64,000 bases of DNA from Microbispora hainanensis (GCF_036186745.1 NZ_CP108086.1:8060001-8124000), one strand, 5' to 3'. Positions 1 through 8,900 are shown, numbered from the stretch's first letter. The notes: a model not told the origin generated them from the sequence alone. Translations and numbers: made by a program.

Positions 1-788
1 GGATCGACCACGTGGGCGAGTTCTTCTCGGTGGCCGGGCCCCTCCCGGTCGGCCCGGGGCCGCAGGGCCGTCCGGTCGTCGTCCAGGCGGGCGGCTCCGA
101 GGGCGGGCTCGCCCTGGCCGGTCGCTTCGCCGACGTCGTGTTCACCGTGGCGCAGACCCGGGCCAGGGCCGTCGCGTTCCGCGACGACATCCGCCGCCGC
201 GCGGTCGCGGCCGGCCGCCACCCCGACGACGTGAAGGTCTCCCTCGGCGTGGTGGTGCTCATCGCGGCGACCGAGGAGGAGGCCCGGCGCCGGGAGCGCG
301 AACTGTACGCCACGCTGCCGATCGAGCGGCTGACGAGGGTGCTGCTGCGCAACCTGGGCCTGCCCGAGGACGGGTTCGGTCCCGACGACCCGATCGGCGT
401 CGGCGACCTGCCCGGCTCCATCCCCGGCGACGCCTTCTCCGCGGGCTTCGGCGCCTCCACGCGGGCGCTGCTCGCGGAGGGTCCGCGCACGCCCCGCGAG
501 CTGGTCCAGCGCAGCGCGGGCGGGTCGGGACACCGGCTGCTGGTGGGCTCGGCCGAGCAGGTCGCCGACGACCTGCAGGCGTGGTTCGAGGCGGGTGCGG
601 CGGACGGCTTCACGGTCATGCCGGCCGACACCGCCGTCGACCTGGAGAGCTTCGCCAGGCTCGTGGTGCCGATCCTCCAGGAGCGCGGGCTGTTCCAGCG
701 GGAGTACAGCCATCCCACTCTGCGCGGCCGCCTGGGGCTGCGCTTCCCGGTCCGGCCGCGGGCCGTGACGGACGGCGTTCCGGCCTGA
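1..788 (+). CDS. NtaA/SnaA/DszA-type FMN-dependent monooxygenase, 3' part
   Basis: C-terminal part of a luciferase-like flavin monooxygenase of the NtaA/SnaA/DszA class, which uses FMNH2 supplied by a partner reductase to oxidise organosulfur or aminocarboxylate compounds. The frame is open to the left edge (codons ATC GAC CAC GTG), so the start lies outside the window. Visible landmarks are the GEFFSV strand followed by GRPVVVQAGGSEGG, the usual phosphate-binding region, then the long acidic helix (ATEEEARRRERELYA) and the closing block around DGFTVMP. About 260 residues of a usual 430-450 are present. An SsuD-type gene follows, so sulfur scavenging is a reasonable role, but the substrate cannot be told. 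Confidence 0.85.
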   Translation, partial: IDHVGEFFSVAGPLPVGPGPQGRPVVVQAGGSEGGLALAGRFADVVFTVAQTRARAVAFRDDIRRRAVAAGRHPDDVKVSLGVVVLIAATEEEARRRERELYATLPIERLTRVLLRNLGLPEDGFGPDDPIGVGDLPGSIPGDAFSAGFGASTRALLAEGPRTPRELVQRSAGGSGHRLLVGSAEQVADDLQAWFEAGAADGFTVMPADTAVDLESFARLVVPILQERGLFQREYSHPTLRGRLGLRFPVRPRAVTDGVPA

Positions 789-802
789 AGCCGCGCCCTC
801 TC

Positions 803-831
803 GGCGGGGCCGTCCACACGGCGGCCCCGCC
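803..831 (+). terminator. Hairpin after the NtaA-type gene
   Basis: GGCGGGGCC (803-811) pairs perfectly with GGCCCCGCC (823-831), with a few more pairs in the loop. It lies 15 bases after the stop codon. There is no T run, as is common for GC-rich terminators. It suggests the next gene is transcribed separately. Confidence 0.6.
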
Positions 832-1028
832 GTACGGTGCCGGCTCCGGGCGCGGGGCCCGGACGCGGGGGGCCGGACGCCGGGGCCGGGCGTGCCGGGT
901 TTGCGCGGGCGATCGGAAGAGCATTACATTTCCCACTGAATCAGGTGGTTTTACTGGTTTTCCGCGTCGGCCGGCGAGGCGTCTTCGGCGGCCGTGCGCC
1001 GGTCCGCGTCCGCTGACGAGGTGAACTG

Positions 1029-2108
1029 ATGCGTTTCCACTGGTTCCTGCCGACGACCGGCGACGGGCACGACGTCCGCTCCGCCATCACCACCACCGAC
1101 AGCTTCCGGCCCACCGCGCGTCCCGCCACCATCGCCTATCTGAGCCAGGTGGCCGCAGCCGCGGAGCAGGCCGGATTCGAGGCCGCGCTCACCCCGGTCG
1201 GCGCGGGCTGCCCCGACCCGTGGATCGTGTGCGCTGCGCTGACCCAGCACACCGAGCGGCTCAAGACGCTGGTCGCGTTCCGCACGGGCTACACCCTGCC
1301 CACCCTGCTGGCCCAGCAGGCGCAGGCGTTCCAGCAGGTCTCCGGCGGGCGGCTGCTGGTGAACGTCGTCACGGGCGGCGACCCGGTCGAGCAGCGCGCG
1401 TACGGCGACTTCCTCGACCACGACGCCCGCTACGCGAGAACCGACGAGTTCCTCCAGGTGCTGCGTCTGGCCTGGGACGGCGTGCCCTTCGACCACCACG
1501 GCGAGCACTACCGGGTCGAGGCGGGCGGGCTGGCCGAGCCGATCACTCCGGTGCCGGACGTCTACTTCGGCGGCGCCTCCCCCGCCGCAGAACGCGTCGC
1601 CGCCCGCCGCGCCGACGTCGCGCTCATGTGGGGCGAACCACCGCAGGCCATAGCGGCGCGGATCGACCGGCTGCGCGGCCTGGCCGCGTCGGAGGGCCGC
1701 GAACTGCGCTACGGCCTGCGCGTGCACGTCATCGCCCGCGACACCGCGTCCGCCGCCTGGGCGGAGGCCGAGCGCCTGCTCGCCGGCATGGACCCGGCCC
1801 GCATCGCCGAGGCGCAGCGGCGCTTCGCCCGCTACGACTCGGTGGGGCAGCGCCGCATGGTCGAGCTCCACCACGGCGGCACGCGCGACCTGGAGATCCA
1901 CCCGGGGCTGTGGGCCGGTGTGGGCCTGGTGCGCGAAGGCGCGGGCACCGCTCTCGTCGGCTCCTACGACGAAGTCGCCGCGCTGCTGCGCGAGTACGCC
2001 GCGGTGGGCATCGACGAGTTCGTCCTCTCCGGCTGGCCTCACCTGGAGGAGGCGTACCGCGTCGGCGAATACGTCGTCCCCCGCCTCCGATCCCTCGTGA
2101 CGGCCTGA
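1029..2108 (+). CDS. ssuD: LLM-class FMN-dependent alkanesulfonate monooxygenase
   Basis: Probable alkanesulfonate monooxygenase: it splits C-S bonds of alkanesulfonates with FMNH2 and O2, releasing sulfite as a sulfur source. The 359 residues match the usual SsuD length. Landmarks are the N-terminal MRFHWFLPTTGDG strand, the SsuD-like block RLLVNVVTGGDPVEQRAYGDFLDHDARYARTDEF near residues 112-145, and VYFGGASPAAERVAA near 177. The start is the ATG at 1029 with GAGGTGA (1018-1024) before it. An AT-rich stretch (925-960) in otherwise very GC-rich DNA probably holds the promoter. No ABC transporter or flavin reductase is adjacent. The family is clear; the exact substrate is inferred. Confidence 0.85.
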   Translation: MRFHWFLPTTGDGHDVRSAITTTDSFRPTARPATIAYLSQVAAAAEQAGFEAALTPVGAGCPDPWIVCAALTQHTERLKTLVAFRTGYTLPTLLAQQAQAFQQVSGGRLLVNVVTGGDPVEQRAYGDFLDHDARYARTDEFLQVLRLAWDGVPFDHHGEHYRVEAGGLAEPITPVPDVYFGGASPAAERVAARRADVALMWGEPPQAIAARIDRLRGLAASEGRELRYGLRVHVIARDTASAAWAEAERLLAGMDPARIAEAQRRFARYDSVGQRRMVELHHGGTRDLEIHPGLWAGVGLVREGAGTALVGSYDEVAALLREYAAVGIDEFVLSGWPHLEEAYRVGEYVVPRLRSLVTA

Positions 2109-2145
2109 CCCCCGCGGCTCGGTCGCCTCCGGCCCCTCGACGCGG

Positions 2146-2180
2146 CCCGGCGGTCCCGCGCGCCGCGCGGGACCGCCGGG
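2146..2180 (+). terminator. Strong hairpin after ssuD
   Basis: A perfect 16-bp stem with a 3-base loop: CCCGGCGGTCCCGCGC (2146-2161), loop GCC, then the exact complement (2165-2180). It lies 38 bases after the ssuD stop codon. Confidence 0.75.
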
Positions 2181-2399
2181 GGCCGACCGTCTCCCGCAGG
2201 TCAGGGATTCGGCTGGACATCCCCCGGCGGTACGCGGGAGACACGCGGTGGAAACACCCCGCGGCGATGATGGTCACGGTGCGCGTGCGGGCGCTCATCC
2301 TGCGCCAGGGGCCCCGGCTCCGGTCTCGGCGAATCCCTGGATGCCGGCGAACGGCCCCACGGCGGACCGGGCGGCGGCGTGAGCGGGGAGGATGACGAG

Positions 2400-3971
2400 A
2401 TGCGCCAGTTGACGGCACTCGACGCGCAGTTCCTGAGCGTGGAGTCGGCGACCACCGCGACCCACGTGGCGGGCGTCGCCATACTCGACCCGTCGGCCTC
2501 GCCCTCCGGCGCTCTGACCAGGGATGCGCTGATCGCCCTGCTGCGCGAGCGGCTGCACCTCGCCCCGCCGCTGCGGATGCGGCTGGCCGACGTGCCCTTC
2601 GGGCTCGACCGGCCGTACTGGGTGGACGACCCCGACGTGGACCTCGACGCGCACGTGCACGAGACCACGCTCCCGGCGCCCGGCGGGGAACGCGAACTGG
2701 CCGCCTATGTCGCGGGCGTCCACGCGCGGCGGCTCGACCGCGGCCGGCCGCTGTGGGAGGCGCACCTCATCCACGGCCTGGAGGGCGGCCGGTGCGCGCT
2801 CTACACGAAGGTGCACCACTGCGCGATCGACGGCGTGTCGGGCTCGGAGATCCTGACCGCGTTGCTCGACCCGTCGCCGCAGCCGCGCCGGGTGGAGGCG
2901 CCTCCCGCACCGGTGTCGCCGCAGGTGCCCGGGACGCTCGCGATGCTCGCCGGCGCGATCACCCGGTCGATCGTCCAGCCGGTGGAGACGCTGTGCTCGC
3001 TCGCCCGCGCGGCGGCCGACCTGGACGCGATCCCGGTGGTGGCGGCGCTGCCCGACGCCCGGCGCCTGGCCCAGGCCGCCCGCGTGATCGCCGGAGACGC
3101 GCGCCCGCTGCCCGCGACGCCTCCGCTGGTCGCGCCGCGCACGCCGTTCAACGGCCCGATCTCCGCGGAGCGGGAGGTCGCCCTCGGCTCCGTGCCGCTG
3201 GCGGAGATCAGGAGGGTGGCCAGGGCCTTCGGCATGGGCCCGAACGACGTGGTGATGACGCTGTGCGCGTCGGCGCTGCGGCGCTGGCTGCTCGCCCACG
3301 ACGCGCTGCCCGCCCGGCCACTGGTGGCCGCCGTGCCGGTGACGCTGCGCTCGCGGCGGCCGGCGGGCGACCCGTCCCGGGACGCCGCTTGGGTCGGCAA
3401 CCGGATCTCCGCGATGATCACACCGCTGGCCACGGACGTCGCCTCTCCCGCGGAACGCCTGGCGGCGGTGCGCTCGGCCCTGGCCGCCGCCAAGCGGCGC
3501 TTCGCCGTCTCCCACCGCACCTGGCTCGACGACGTGTGCGCCATGGTGCCGAATGCCTTCGCGGCGCTGGCCACGCCGGTGGTGTTCCGCCTCGCGGGGG
3601 TCGCGGGGGCGGGCGTCAACCTCATCGTGTCGAACGTGCCGGGGCCCCGCCTGCCGTTGTATCTGTGCGGCGCCCGCATGATCGCCTACCACCCGCTGTC
3701 GGTGGTCACCGACGCCACCGGGGGGATCAGCATCACCTGCGCGTCGTACGACGGGCGGCTGGACTTCGGCGTCGTCGCCTGCCCGGCCCGGTTGCCCGAC
3801 GTCTGGAGCATGATCGGTCACCTGCGCGAGGCGATGGACGAGCTGCTGGCCCTGCTCGACGACTCCCCCGAAGACTCCGCTGAAGACCCCGCTGAAGACC
3901 CCGCTGAAGACCCCGCTGAAGACTCCGCCGTACGGCCCGGGAACGAGCAGGGGGAGATGGTGCCCGCCTGA
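2400..3971 (+). CDS. WS/DGAT-type wax ester synthase / diacylglycerol O-acyltransferase
   Basis: Acyl-CoA:alcohol or diacylglycerol acyltransferase that makes neutral storage lipid. The active-site motif HHxxxDG is present as KVHHCAIDGVSG near residue 140, and the second conserved block appears as VGNRISAMITPL and LIVSNVPGPRLPLY. The ATG at 2400 is preferred over the GTG at 2379 because GGGGAGG (2385-2391) sits 8 bases before it and because MRQLTALDAQFL is the usual family N-terminus. The 523 residues exceed the common 450-470, largely through a C-terminal tail of repeated EDPA units coded by 12-bp repeats. It converges with the TetR gene downstream. Confidence 0.88.
   Translation: MRQLTALDAQFLSVESATTATHVAGVAILDPSASPSGALTRDALIALLRERLHLAPPLRMRLADVPFGLDRPYWVDDPDVDLDAHVHETTLPAPGGERELAAYVAGVHARRLDRGRPLWEAHLIHGLEGGRCALYTKVHHCAIDGVSGSEILTALLDPSPQPRRVEAPPAPVSPQVPGTLAMLAGAITRSIVQPVETLCSLARAAADLDAIPVVAALPDARRLAQAARVIAGDARPLPATPPLVAPRTPFNGPISAEREVALGSVPLAEIRRVARAFGMGPNDVVMTLCASALRRWLLAHDALPARPLVAAVPVTLRSRRPAGDPSRDAAWVGNRISAMITPLATDVASPAERLAAVRSALAAAKRRFAVSHRTWLDDVCAMVPNAFAALATPVVFRLAGVAGAGVNLIVSNVPGPRLPLYLCGARMIAYHPLSVVTDATGGISITCASYDGRLDFGVVACPARLPDVWSMIGHLREAMDELLALLDDSPEDSAEDPAEDPAEDPAEDSAVRPGNEQGEMVPA
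3870..3929 (+). repeat. 12-bp coding minisatellite, five units
   Basis: Five consecutive 12-bp units of the type GAAGAC(C/T)CCGCT encode repeated Glu-Asp-Pro/Ser-Ala near the C-terminus of the acyltransferase. Units differ only at C/T positions and keep the frame. Confidence 0.9.
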
Positions 3972-3992
3972 CCTCGGGGGTCACGGCCCCGG

Positions 3993-4610
3993 TCAGCGCA
4001 GGGCGCCCGCGATCAGTTCGGCGACCGCGTCGGGATCGATGTGATGGCCGGTGAGCAGGCAGATGCTCTCCTGGTAGAGCAGGACCGCGGCGAAGGTCGC
4101 GGCGGCGGCCTCCAGGCGGGCCGCGTCACCCCGCCCGCCCGGCAGGGCGAGCTCCAGGGCGAACCTGGCCCGGCGGATGATCTCGGTGTTCAGGCGGCCC
4201 AGGCGCTCCCGTACGGACAGGTGCGTGTCGGCCTCCCGGAACAGGATGCGCCGCATCGCGGGGGACGCGTGCAGCGGCAGCCTGCGGGCGAGCCGCGACA
4301 GCGCGCCGGCCGCGTCGCCGGGCACCGCCTCCACCTCCTCCTCGATCACCACGGTGCGCTCGTCCACCAGCGAGATCAGCACGTCGATCTTGCGGGGGAA
4401 GTAATGGAAGACCAGGCCCTTGGGCACACCGGCGAGCTCGGCGATGCGCGCGGTGGGCGTGGCCTCGTAGCCGCCGCCCGCGAACAGTTCCTCGGCGGCG
4501 TCGAGGATGCGGGTGCGGGCGTCGCCGTCGGGCGGCTGCTTCCTTCTCCGCGAGCGCGACCACGCCTTGGCGGTCTGGAGAGGGCTGTCCACGGACCGAA
4601 CCTTAACCAC
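3993..4610 (-). CDS. TetR/AcrR family transcriptional regulator
   Basis: A one-component repressor of 205 residues. The N-terminal helix-turn-helix is clear: RTRILDAAEELFAGGGYEATPTARIAELAGVPKGLVFHYFPRKIDVL (about residues 33-79). The C-terminal ligand domain is family-specific and its effector is unknown. The start is taken as the GTG at 4610; a GTG 21 bases further in is an alternative. The gene ends 21 bases from the convergent acyltransferase, so its target may instead lie elsewhere. Confidence 0.85.
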   Translation of the reverse strand: MVKVRSVDSPLQTAKAWSRSRRRKQPPDGDARTRILDAAEELFAGGGYEATPTARIAELAGVPKGLVFHYFPRKIDVLISLVDERTVVIEEEVEAVPGDAAGALSRLARRLPLHASPAMRRILFREADTHLSVRERLGRLNTEIIRRARFALELALPGGRGDAARLEAAAATFAAVLLYQESICLLTGHHIDPDAVAELIAGALR

Positions 4611-4654
4611 AGTGGGTGCCCCAACACCATGACGCGAGGGACAGGGCAGGCATA

Positions 4655-4704
4655 CGCCCGGCCGCGAGCCCCGTGCCGAGTGGCACAGCGCCCGCGGCCG
4701 GGCG
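4655..4704 (-). terminator. Terminator of the actP unit
   Basis: CGCCCGGCCGCG (4655-4666) pairs perfectly with CGCGGCCGGGCG (4693-4704). The loop contains a smaller hairpin, GTGCC (4673-4677) with GGCAC (4682-4686). It lies 75 bases beyond the symporter stop codon on the minus strand. Confidence 0.65.
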
Positions 4705-4778
4705 CACCGGGGTCACCGGCCCTCGGCGGCGGTGGGAGGCGGCGCCTGGGGCCGGCGACGTGTGGCCGGAAACCGGTG

Positions 4779-6389
4779 TCAGTGGCTCGTGGCCTTCTCG
4801 GCACCGAGGCCGGTGAGCGAGCGGACCTCGATCTCGGCGTACTTCGAGCCGTTGTACTCCTTGCTCAGGATCGTGCCGAGGTAGCCGCACAGGAAGCCGA
4901 TCGGGATCGAGAAGATGCCCGGGTTCGACAGCGGGAGCACGTGGAAGTCGGCGTCGGGGAACATCGCCGTCGGCGCGCCGGAGACGACCGGCGAGAAGAT
5001 CACCAGCACCACGGCGGAGATGAGGCCGCCGTAGATGGCCGAGACCGCGCCCGCCGTGTTGAACCTCTTCCAGAACAGGCTGTAGAGGATCGCCGGAAGG
5101 TTGCCCGACGCGGCGACCGCGAAGGCCAGCGAGACGAGGAAGGCCACGTTGAGCGACTGGGCGAAGATGCTCAGCGCGATCGCGACCGCGCCGATCACGA
5201 ACGCGGCGATCCGGGCGACCACGACCTCCTGGCGCTCGGTGGCGCCGCCCCGCTTGAACACGTGCGCGTAAAGGTCGTGGGCGAAGCTGGAGGACGACGC
5301 GAGGGTCAGGCCCGCGACGACCGCGAGGATCGTGGCGAACGCGACCGCCGCGATGACCGCCAGCAGCACCGTGCCGCCGACGTCGCCGAAGATGTCCTGG
5401 CCCACCTGCTGGGCGAGCAGCGGGGCCGCCGTGTTGCCGGCCTTGTCGGCCTCGGCGATCGTCTTCGAGCCCACCAGGGCCGCGGCGCCGAAGCCGAGCA
5501 CCAGCGTCAGCAGGTAGAACACGCCGATGATGCCGATGCCCCACATGACCGACTTGCGGGCGTCCCTGGCGGTCGGCACGGTGTAGAAGCGGATGAGGAC
5601 GTGCGGCAGGCCGGCGGTGCCGAGCACCAGGGCCAGGCCGAGGCTGATCAGGTCGATCTTGCCCCAGACGCCCTGGGCCTCGGTGCCGTACTTGAGACCG
5701 GGCTTGAGGAAGGCGTCGCCCTTGCCGCTCGCGTTGGCGGCGTCGCCGAGCAGGCCGGACAGGTTGAAGCCGAACTTGCCGAGCACCAGCAGGGTGATCA
5801 GCGCGGCGCCGACCATCAGCATGACGGCCTTGACGATCTGCACCCAGGTGGTGCCCTTCATGCCGCCGAACACGACATAGATGATCATCAGCAGGCCGAC
5901 CAAGATGATCGTCCAGATCTTGCCGGCCTCGGAGTGGACACCGAGCAGCAGGCCGACGAGCGCGCCCGCGCCGACCATCTGCGCGAGCAGGTAGAAGATG
6001 CTCACGACGATCGTGGACACACCGGCCGCCGTACGGACCGGGCGCGGGGACATGCGGAACGCCAGCACGTCGGCCATCGTGTACTTGCCGGAGTTGCGCA
6101 TCAGCTCGGCGACGAGCAGCAGCGCCACCAGCCAGGCCACGAGGAAGCCGATGGAGTAGAGGAAGCCGTCGTAGCCCGACAGCGCGATGATGCCGGCGAT
6201 GCCGAGGAACGACGCGGCCGACATGTAGTCGCCGCCGATCGCCAGGCCGTTCTGCAGGCCGCTGAACGACCGGCCGCCGGCGTAGAAGTCCGCCGCGCTC
6301 TTGGTGTGGCGGCTGGCCCAGAACGTGATCGCCAGTGTGCCGGCAACGAAGATCACGAAGAGGATCGTGGACAGCGTCTCGTGACTCAC
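4779..6389 (-). CDS. actP: Sodium:solute symporter, cation acetate symporter type
   Basis: Inner-membrane solute:sodium symporter of 536 residues, probably importing acetate or another short monocarboxylate. The N-terminus has a first membrane helix, then SAADFYAGGRSFSGLQNGLAIGGDYMSAASFLG, the SSS signature including the sodium-site region; GTAGLPHVLIRFYTVP near the middle is typical of ActP/MctC. At least twelve hydrophobic segments are visible. The GTG at 6389 is chosen because it overlaps the stop codon of the DUF485 gene (GTGA) and begins directly before the first helix; a longer reading would add about 75 non-membrane residues. It is translationally coupled to its DUF485 partner. Confidence 0.88.
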   Translation of the reverse strand: MSHETLSTILFVIFVAGTLAITFWASRHTKSAADFYAGGRSFSGLQNGLAIGGDYMSAASFLGIAGIIALSGYDGFLYSIGFLVAWLVALLLVAELMRNSGKYTMADVLAFRMSPRPVRTAAGVSTIVVSIFYLLAQMVGAGALVGLLLGVHSEAGKIWTIILVGLLMIIYVVFGGMKGTTWVQIVKAVMLMVGAALITLLVLGKFGFNLSGLLGDAANASGKGDAFLKPGLKYGTEAQGVWGKIDLISLGLALVLGTAGLPHVLIRFYTVPTARDARKSVMWGIGIIGVFYLLTLVLGFGAAALVGSKTIAEADKAGNTAAPLLAQQVGQDIFGDVGGTVLLAVIAAVAFATILAVVAGLTLASSSSFAHDLYAHVFKRGGATERQEVVVARIAAFVIGAVAIALSIFAQSLNVAFLVSLAFAVAASGNLPAILYSLFWKRFNTAGAVSAIYGGLISAVVLVIFSPVVSGAPTAMFPDADFHVLPLSNPGIFSIPIGFLCGYLGTILSKEYNGSKYAEIEVRSLTGLGAEKATSH

Positions 6390-6730
6390 TTCGCGCCCTC
6401 CCCGACCTCGTCGTGGGTCTCGGCCCCGCCGCGCAGCTCGTCGGCGATCGGGTCGAGCTTGGCCTCCGCGTGCCGCGAGTACGCCCACGCGATCAGGAAC
6501 GTCGACACGAACTGCAGCACACCGAAGACGAGGGCGACGTTGATGTTGCCGAACAACTTGGCGCCCATGAAGTCCCGGGCGAAGCCCGACAGCACCACGT
6601 AGAGCAGGTACCACACCAGGAAGGCGATGGTCATGGGGAACGCCCAGGACCGGTAGCGGCGGCGCAGCTCCTGGAACTGCTCACCCGCCTGTATACGTTC
6701 ATAGACCGATGGATCGTGCTGGACGGTCAC
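6386..6730 (-). CDS. DUF485 small membrane protein, partner of actP
   Basis: A 114-residue membrane protein of the DUF485 (YjcH) family, almost always coded next to acetate-type symporters; its biochemical role is not established. Two membrane segments are visible: SWAFPMTIAFLVWYLLYVVLSGF (about residues 27-49) and a second around NVALVFGVLQFVSTFLIAWAY. The GTG at 6730 is chosen because AAGGAG (6736-6741) lies 5 bases before it. It overlaps actP by four bases, and a CRP-like palindrome lies just upstream. Confidence 0.85.
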   Translation of the reverse strand: MTVQHDPSVYERIQAGEQFQELRRRYRSWAFPMTIAFLVWYLLYVVLSGFARDFMGAKLFGNINVALVFGVLQFVSTFLIAWAYSRHAEAKLDPIADELRGGAETHDEVGEGAK

Positions 6731-6746
6731 AAGATCTCCTTCGGCA

Positions 6747-6760
6747 GTGATCTGGATCAC
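6747..6760 (-). promoter_or_regulatory. CRP/GlxR-like operator before the actP unit
   Basis: GTGATC-TG-GATCAC is a perfect 6-bp inverted repeat that fits the CRP-family consensus GTGA-N6-TCAC. It lies 17 bases before the DUF485 start codon, next to its ribosome site. GlxR, the corynebacterial CRP homologue, controls acetate uptake and metabolism, so cAMP-linked control of this unit is plausible. Confidence 0.5.
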
Positions 6761-6925
6761 TTCAACGTAGGAGCGCGCCCTGCGCGGCGACGAGTCCCGG
6801 GAGCCGCCGAGTCGCCCAGCCGTAGCGCCCGCTCGTTCACATGGCGCATCCCTGCGACGAATGGTCGGTTGCACGCGCTGAGCGGTCACCCATGCGTTAC
6901 ATGAAACGCGACCGCAAACGCCCGG

Positions 6926-8440
6926 CTACATGAAACGCGGCCGCCAGTCGCCCCGGTCGACGTTCAGCGTCTCGGGCGTGTGCAGGCGGACCATCGTGCG
7001 CGCCACGCCACGCGGCACCCGCGACGGCGTCAGCAGCGACACCACCACCATGACCGTGAACGACACGGGCACCGTCCAGGCCGCCGGCTCCGCCAGCAGC
7101 GACCCCGCCCAGCCGCTGTGCGGGCCGCCGATGATCGTGACCACGACCGCCGTGCAGGCCAGCCCTCCCCCGGCCAGCAGGCCGGCCATCGCCCCCGCCG
7201 TCGTCAGCCTGCGCCACCAGATGCCGAGCACCAGCAGCGGGCAGAACGACGAGGCGGCCACGGCGAACGCCAGCCCCACCACGGTCGCCACCGGCAGCGA
7301 CCGGGCCACGCCCGCCAGAGCGAACGGCACGAGCACCGCGAGCAGGGTCGCGACCCGGAACGCGCGCACCCCGCCGCGCAGCATGTCCTGAGCGATCACC
7401 CCGGCGACCGACACCGTCAGCCCTGACGACGTCGACAGGAACGCCGCGAACGCCCCCGCGGTCACCAGCGCCGTCAGGAACTCGCCCACCGGCCCGCCGA
7501 CCAGCCTGCCCGGCAGGGCGATGACCACGGTGTCGCTCTCCGGCATGCCGTAGACGTGGCCGAGGTAGCCGTACACGGCGGGCATCAGATAGAAGGCGCC
7601 GAGCAGGGTCAGCACGACGAGCGTGGTGCGGCGGGCGGCCATCCCGTCCGGGTTCGTGTAGAAGCGGACGAGCACGTGCGGCAGCCCCATCGTCCCGAGG
7701 AACGTCGCCAGGATCAGCGAGTACGTCTCGTAGACCGGATGCTCCTGGCCGTGCAGCGGCAGCACCCACTCGTCCCCCGGGGCGAGCCCCGGCCGTCCGT
7801 CCGACCACCAGGCCATCAGCATGAAGACCAGCGGCACCGCGAGCGCGGTCAGCTTCAGCCAGTATTGGAACGCCTGGACGAACGTGATCGACCGCATGCC
7901 GCCCGACAGCACGTTGGTCGCGACCACCGCCGCCACCAGCAGGCTCCCCGTCCACGGCGGCGCCCCCGTGATCGTACGGAAGACCAGCCCGGCGCTCTGG
8001 AACTGCGGCATCAGATAGAGCCAGCCGATCAGCACGACGAGCACGCTCGACAGCCGCCGCACCGCCATCGACTCCAGCCGCGCCTCGGCGAAGTCGGGCA
8101 GCGTGTAGGCCCCCGACCGCCGCAGCGGCGCCGACACCAGCACCAGCAGCACGAGGTAGCCGCCGGTCCAGCCGACCGGCAGCCACAGCATGTCCGCGCC
8201 GAAGGTGAGGATCAGCCCCGCGACGCCGAGGAAGGATGCCGCCGACAGATACTCCCCGCCGATGGCCGAGGCGTTCCACAGGGGCGAGACCGTGCGGGAG
8301 GCGACGTAGAAGTCCGACGTGGTGCGGGAAACCCGGATGCCGAACGCGCCGATGAGCACGGTCGCCAGCATCACCAGGACGACCGCGACGATCTGGTTCA
8401 CCGGTGCGCCGTTCTCGTCGGCACTCCCCGCGGCCGGCAC
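6926..8440 (-). CDS. Second sodium:solute symporter of the locus
   Basis: A 504-residue SSS-family permease with the same core as the first: TSDFYVASRTVSPLWNASAIGGEYLSAASFLGVAGL near the N-terminus and GTMGLPHVLVRFYTNPDG in the middle. Twelve to thirteen membrane helices are visible. The substrate is probably a monocarboxylate such as acetate, propionate or pyruvate, but the two proteins differ enough to suggest different substrates. The GTG at 8440 is used; a GTG at 8401 (VNQIVAVVLVML) would begin right at the first helix and is a fair alternative. It follows the small membrane gene by 7 bases and the LytTR regulator gene lies just beyond. Confidence 0.85.
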   Translation of the reverse strand: MPAAGSADENGAPVNQIVAVVLVMLATVLIGAFGIRVSRTTSDFYVASRTVSPLWNASAIGGEYLSAASFLGVAGLILTFGADMLWLPVGWTGGYLVLLVLVSAPLRRSGAYTLPDFAEARLESMAVRRLSSVLVVLIGWLYLMPQFQSAGLVFRTITGAPPWTGSLLVAAVVATNVLSGGMRSITFVQAFQYWLKLTALAVPLVFMLMAWWSDGRPGLAPGDEWVLPLHGQEHPVYETYSLILATFLGTMGLPHVLVRFYTNPDGMAARRTTLVVLTLLGAFYLMPAVYGYLGHVYGMPESDTVVIALPGRLVGGPVGEFLTALVTAGAFAAFLSTSSGLTVSVAGVIAQDMLRGGVRAFRVATLLAVLVPFALAGVARSLPVATVVGLAFAVAASSFCPLLVLGIWWRRLTTAGAMAGLLAGGGLACTAVVVTIIGGPHSGWAGSLLAEPAAWTVPVSFTVMVVVSLLTPSRVPRGVARTMVRLHTPETLNVDRGDWRPRFM

Positions 8441-8447
8441 ACGGTCT

Positions 8448-8882
8448 TCATCGGCGCTCCACGAGGTCGGCGAAGTCGCGTTCGTTGCGTTCGGCCTGCC
8501 GCACGTACAGCCAGGCGCCCCCGACGAGCGCCGGATAGATCAGCCCCGCCAGCACCACCCACGGCAGCGGCAGCCCGAGCAGCTCGGCCGCGCGCAGCTC
8601 CGGGGCCAGCAGGAACAGCAGCGGCAGCCCGCCCACGACGCAGGCGAGCAGGCTGCACACGAACAACGCCAGGCGAAACTGGGTGCGCACCAGGGAGCCC
8701 ATGTAGACCTCGCCGAGGCGGGTCTGCTCGTCGATCTCCCGGGTGAGCGGGTGCCGTGGCCTGGGCGCCGCCGCCGTGCGCGGGCTGGTGACCACCACCC
8801 TGCGGGGCTTCCCGCCCGTCGCCGCGCCCTCGCCCTGTCCGCGCGTGCCGGACGCCGCCGCCCTGCGGGGCTTGCCGCTCAT
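8448..8882 (-). CDS. Small two-helix membrane protein, DUF485-like symporter partner
   Basis: A 144-residue protein with a basic, Pro/Arg-rich N-terminal region of about 45 residues followed by two membrane helices (FRLALFVCSLLACVVGGLPLLFLL and LPLPWVVLAGLIYPALVGGAWLYV) and a charged tail. The layout matches the DUF485 protein beside the first symporter, and its position directly before an SSS gene supports the same partner role. It starts 18 bases after the LytTR gene, so the three are probably one transcript. Family assignment is by layout and context, not by strong sequence identity. Confidence 0.7.
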   Translation of the reverse strand: MSGKPRRAAASGTRGQGEGAATGGKPRRVVVTSPRTAAAPRPRHPLTREIDEQTRLGEVYMGSLVRTQFRLALFVCSLLACVVGGLPLLFLLAPELRAAELLGLPLPWVVLAGLIYPALVGGAWLYVRQAERNERDFADLVERR

Positions 8883-8900
8883 CGTGCCCTCACCGCCCGC

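Noticed and set aside
4041-6602. Very long reading frame opposite the actP unit, rich in Arg, Glu, Asp, His and Gln
   Set aside because: It is the antisense of a clear membrane symporter; the composition is what a GC-rich coding strand gives when read backwards, and there is no ribosome site or known fold.
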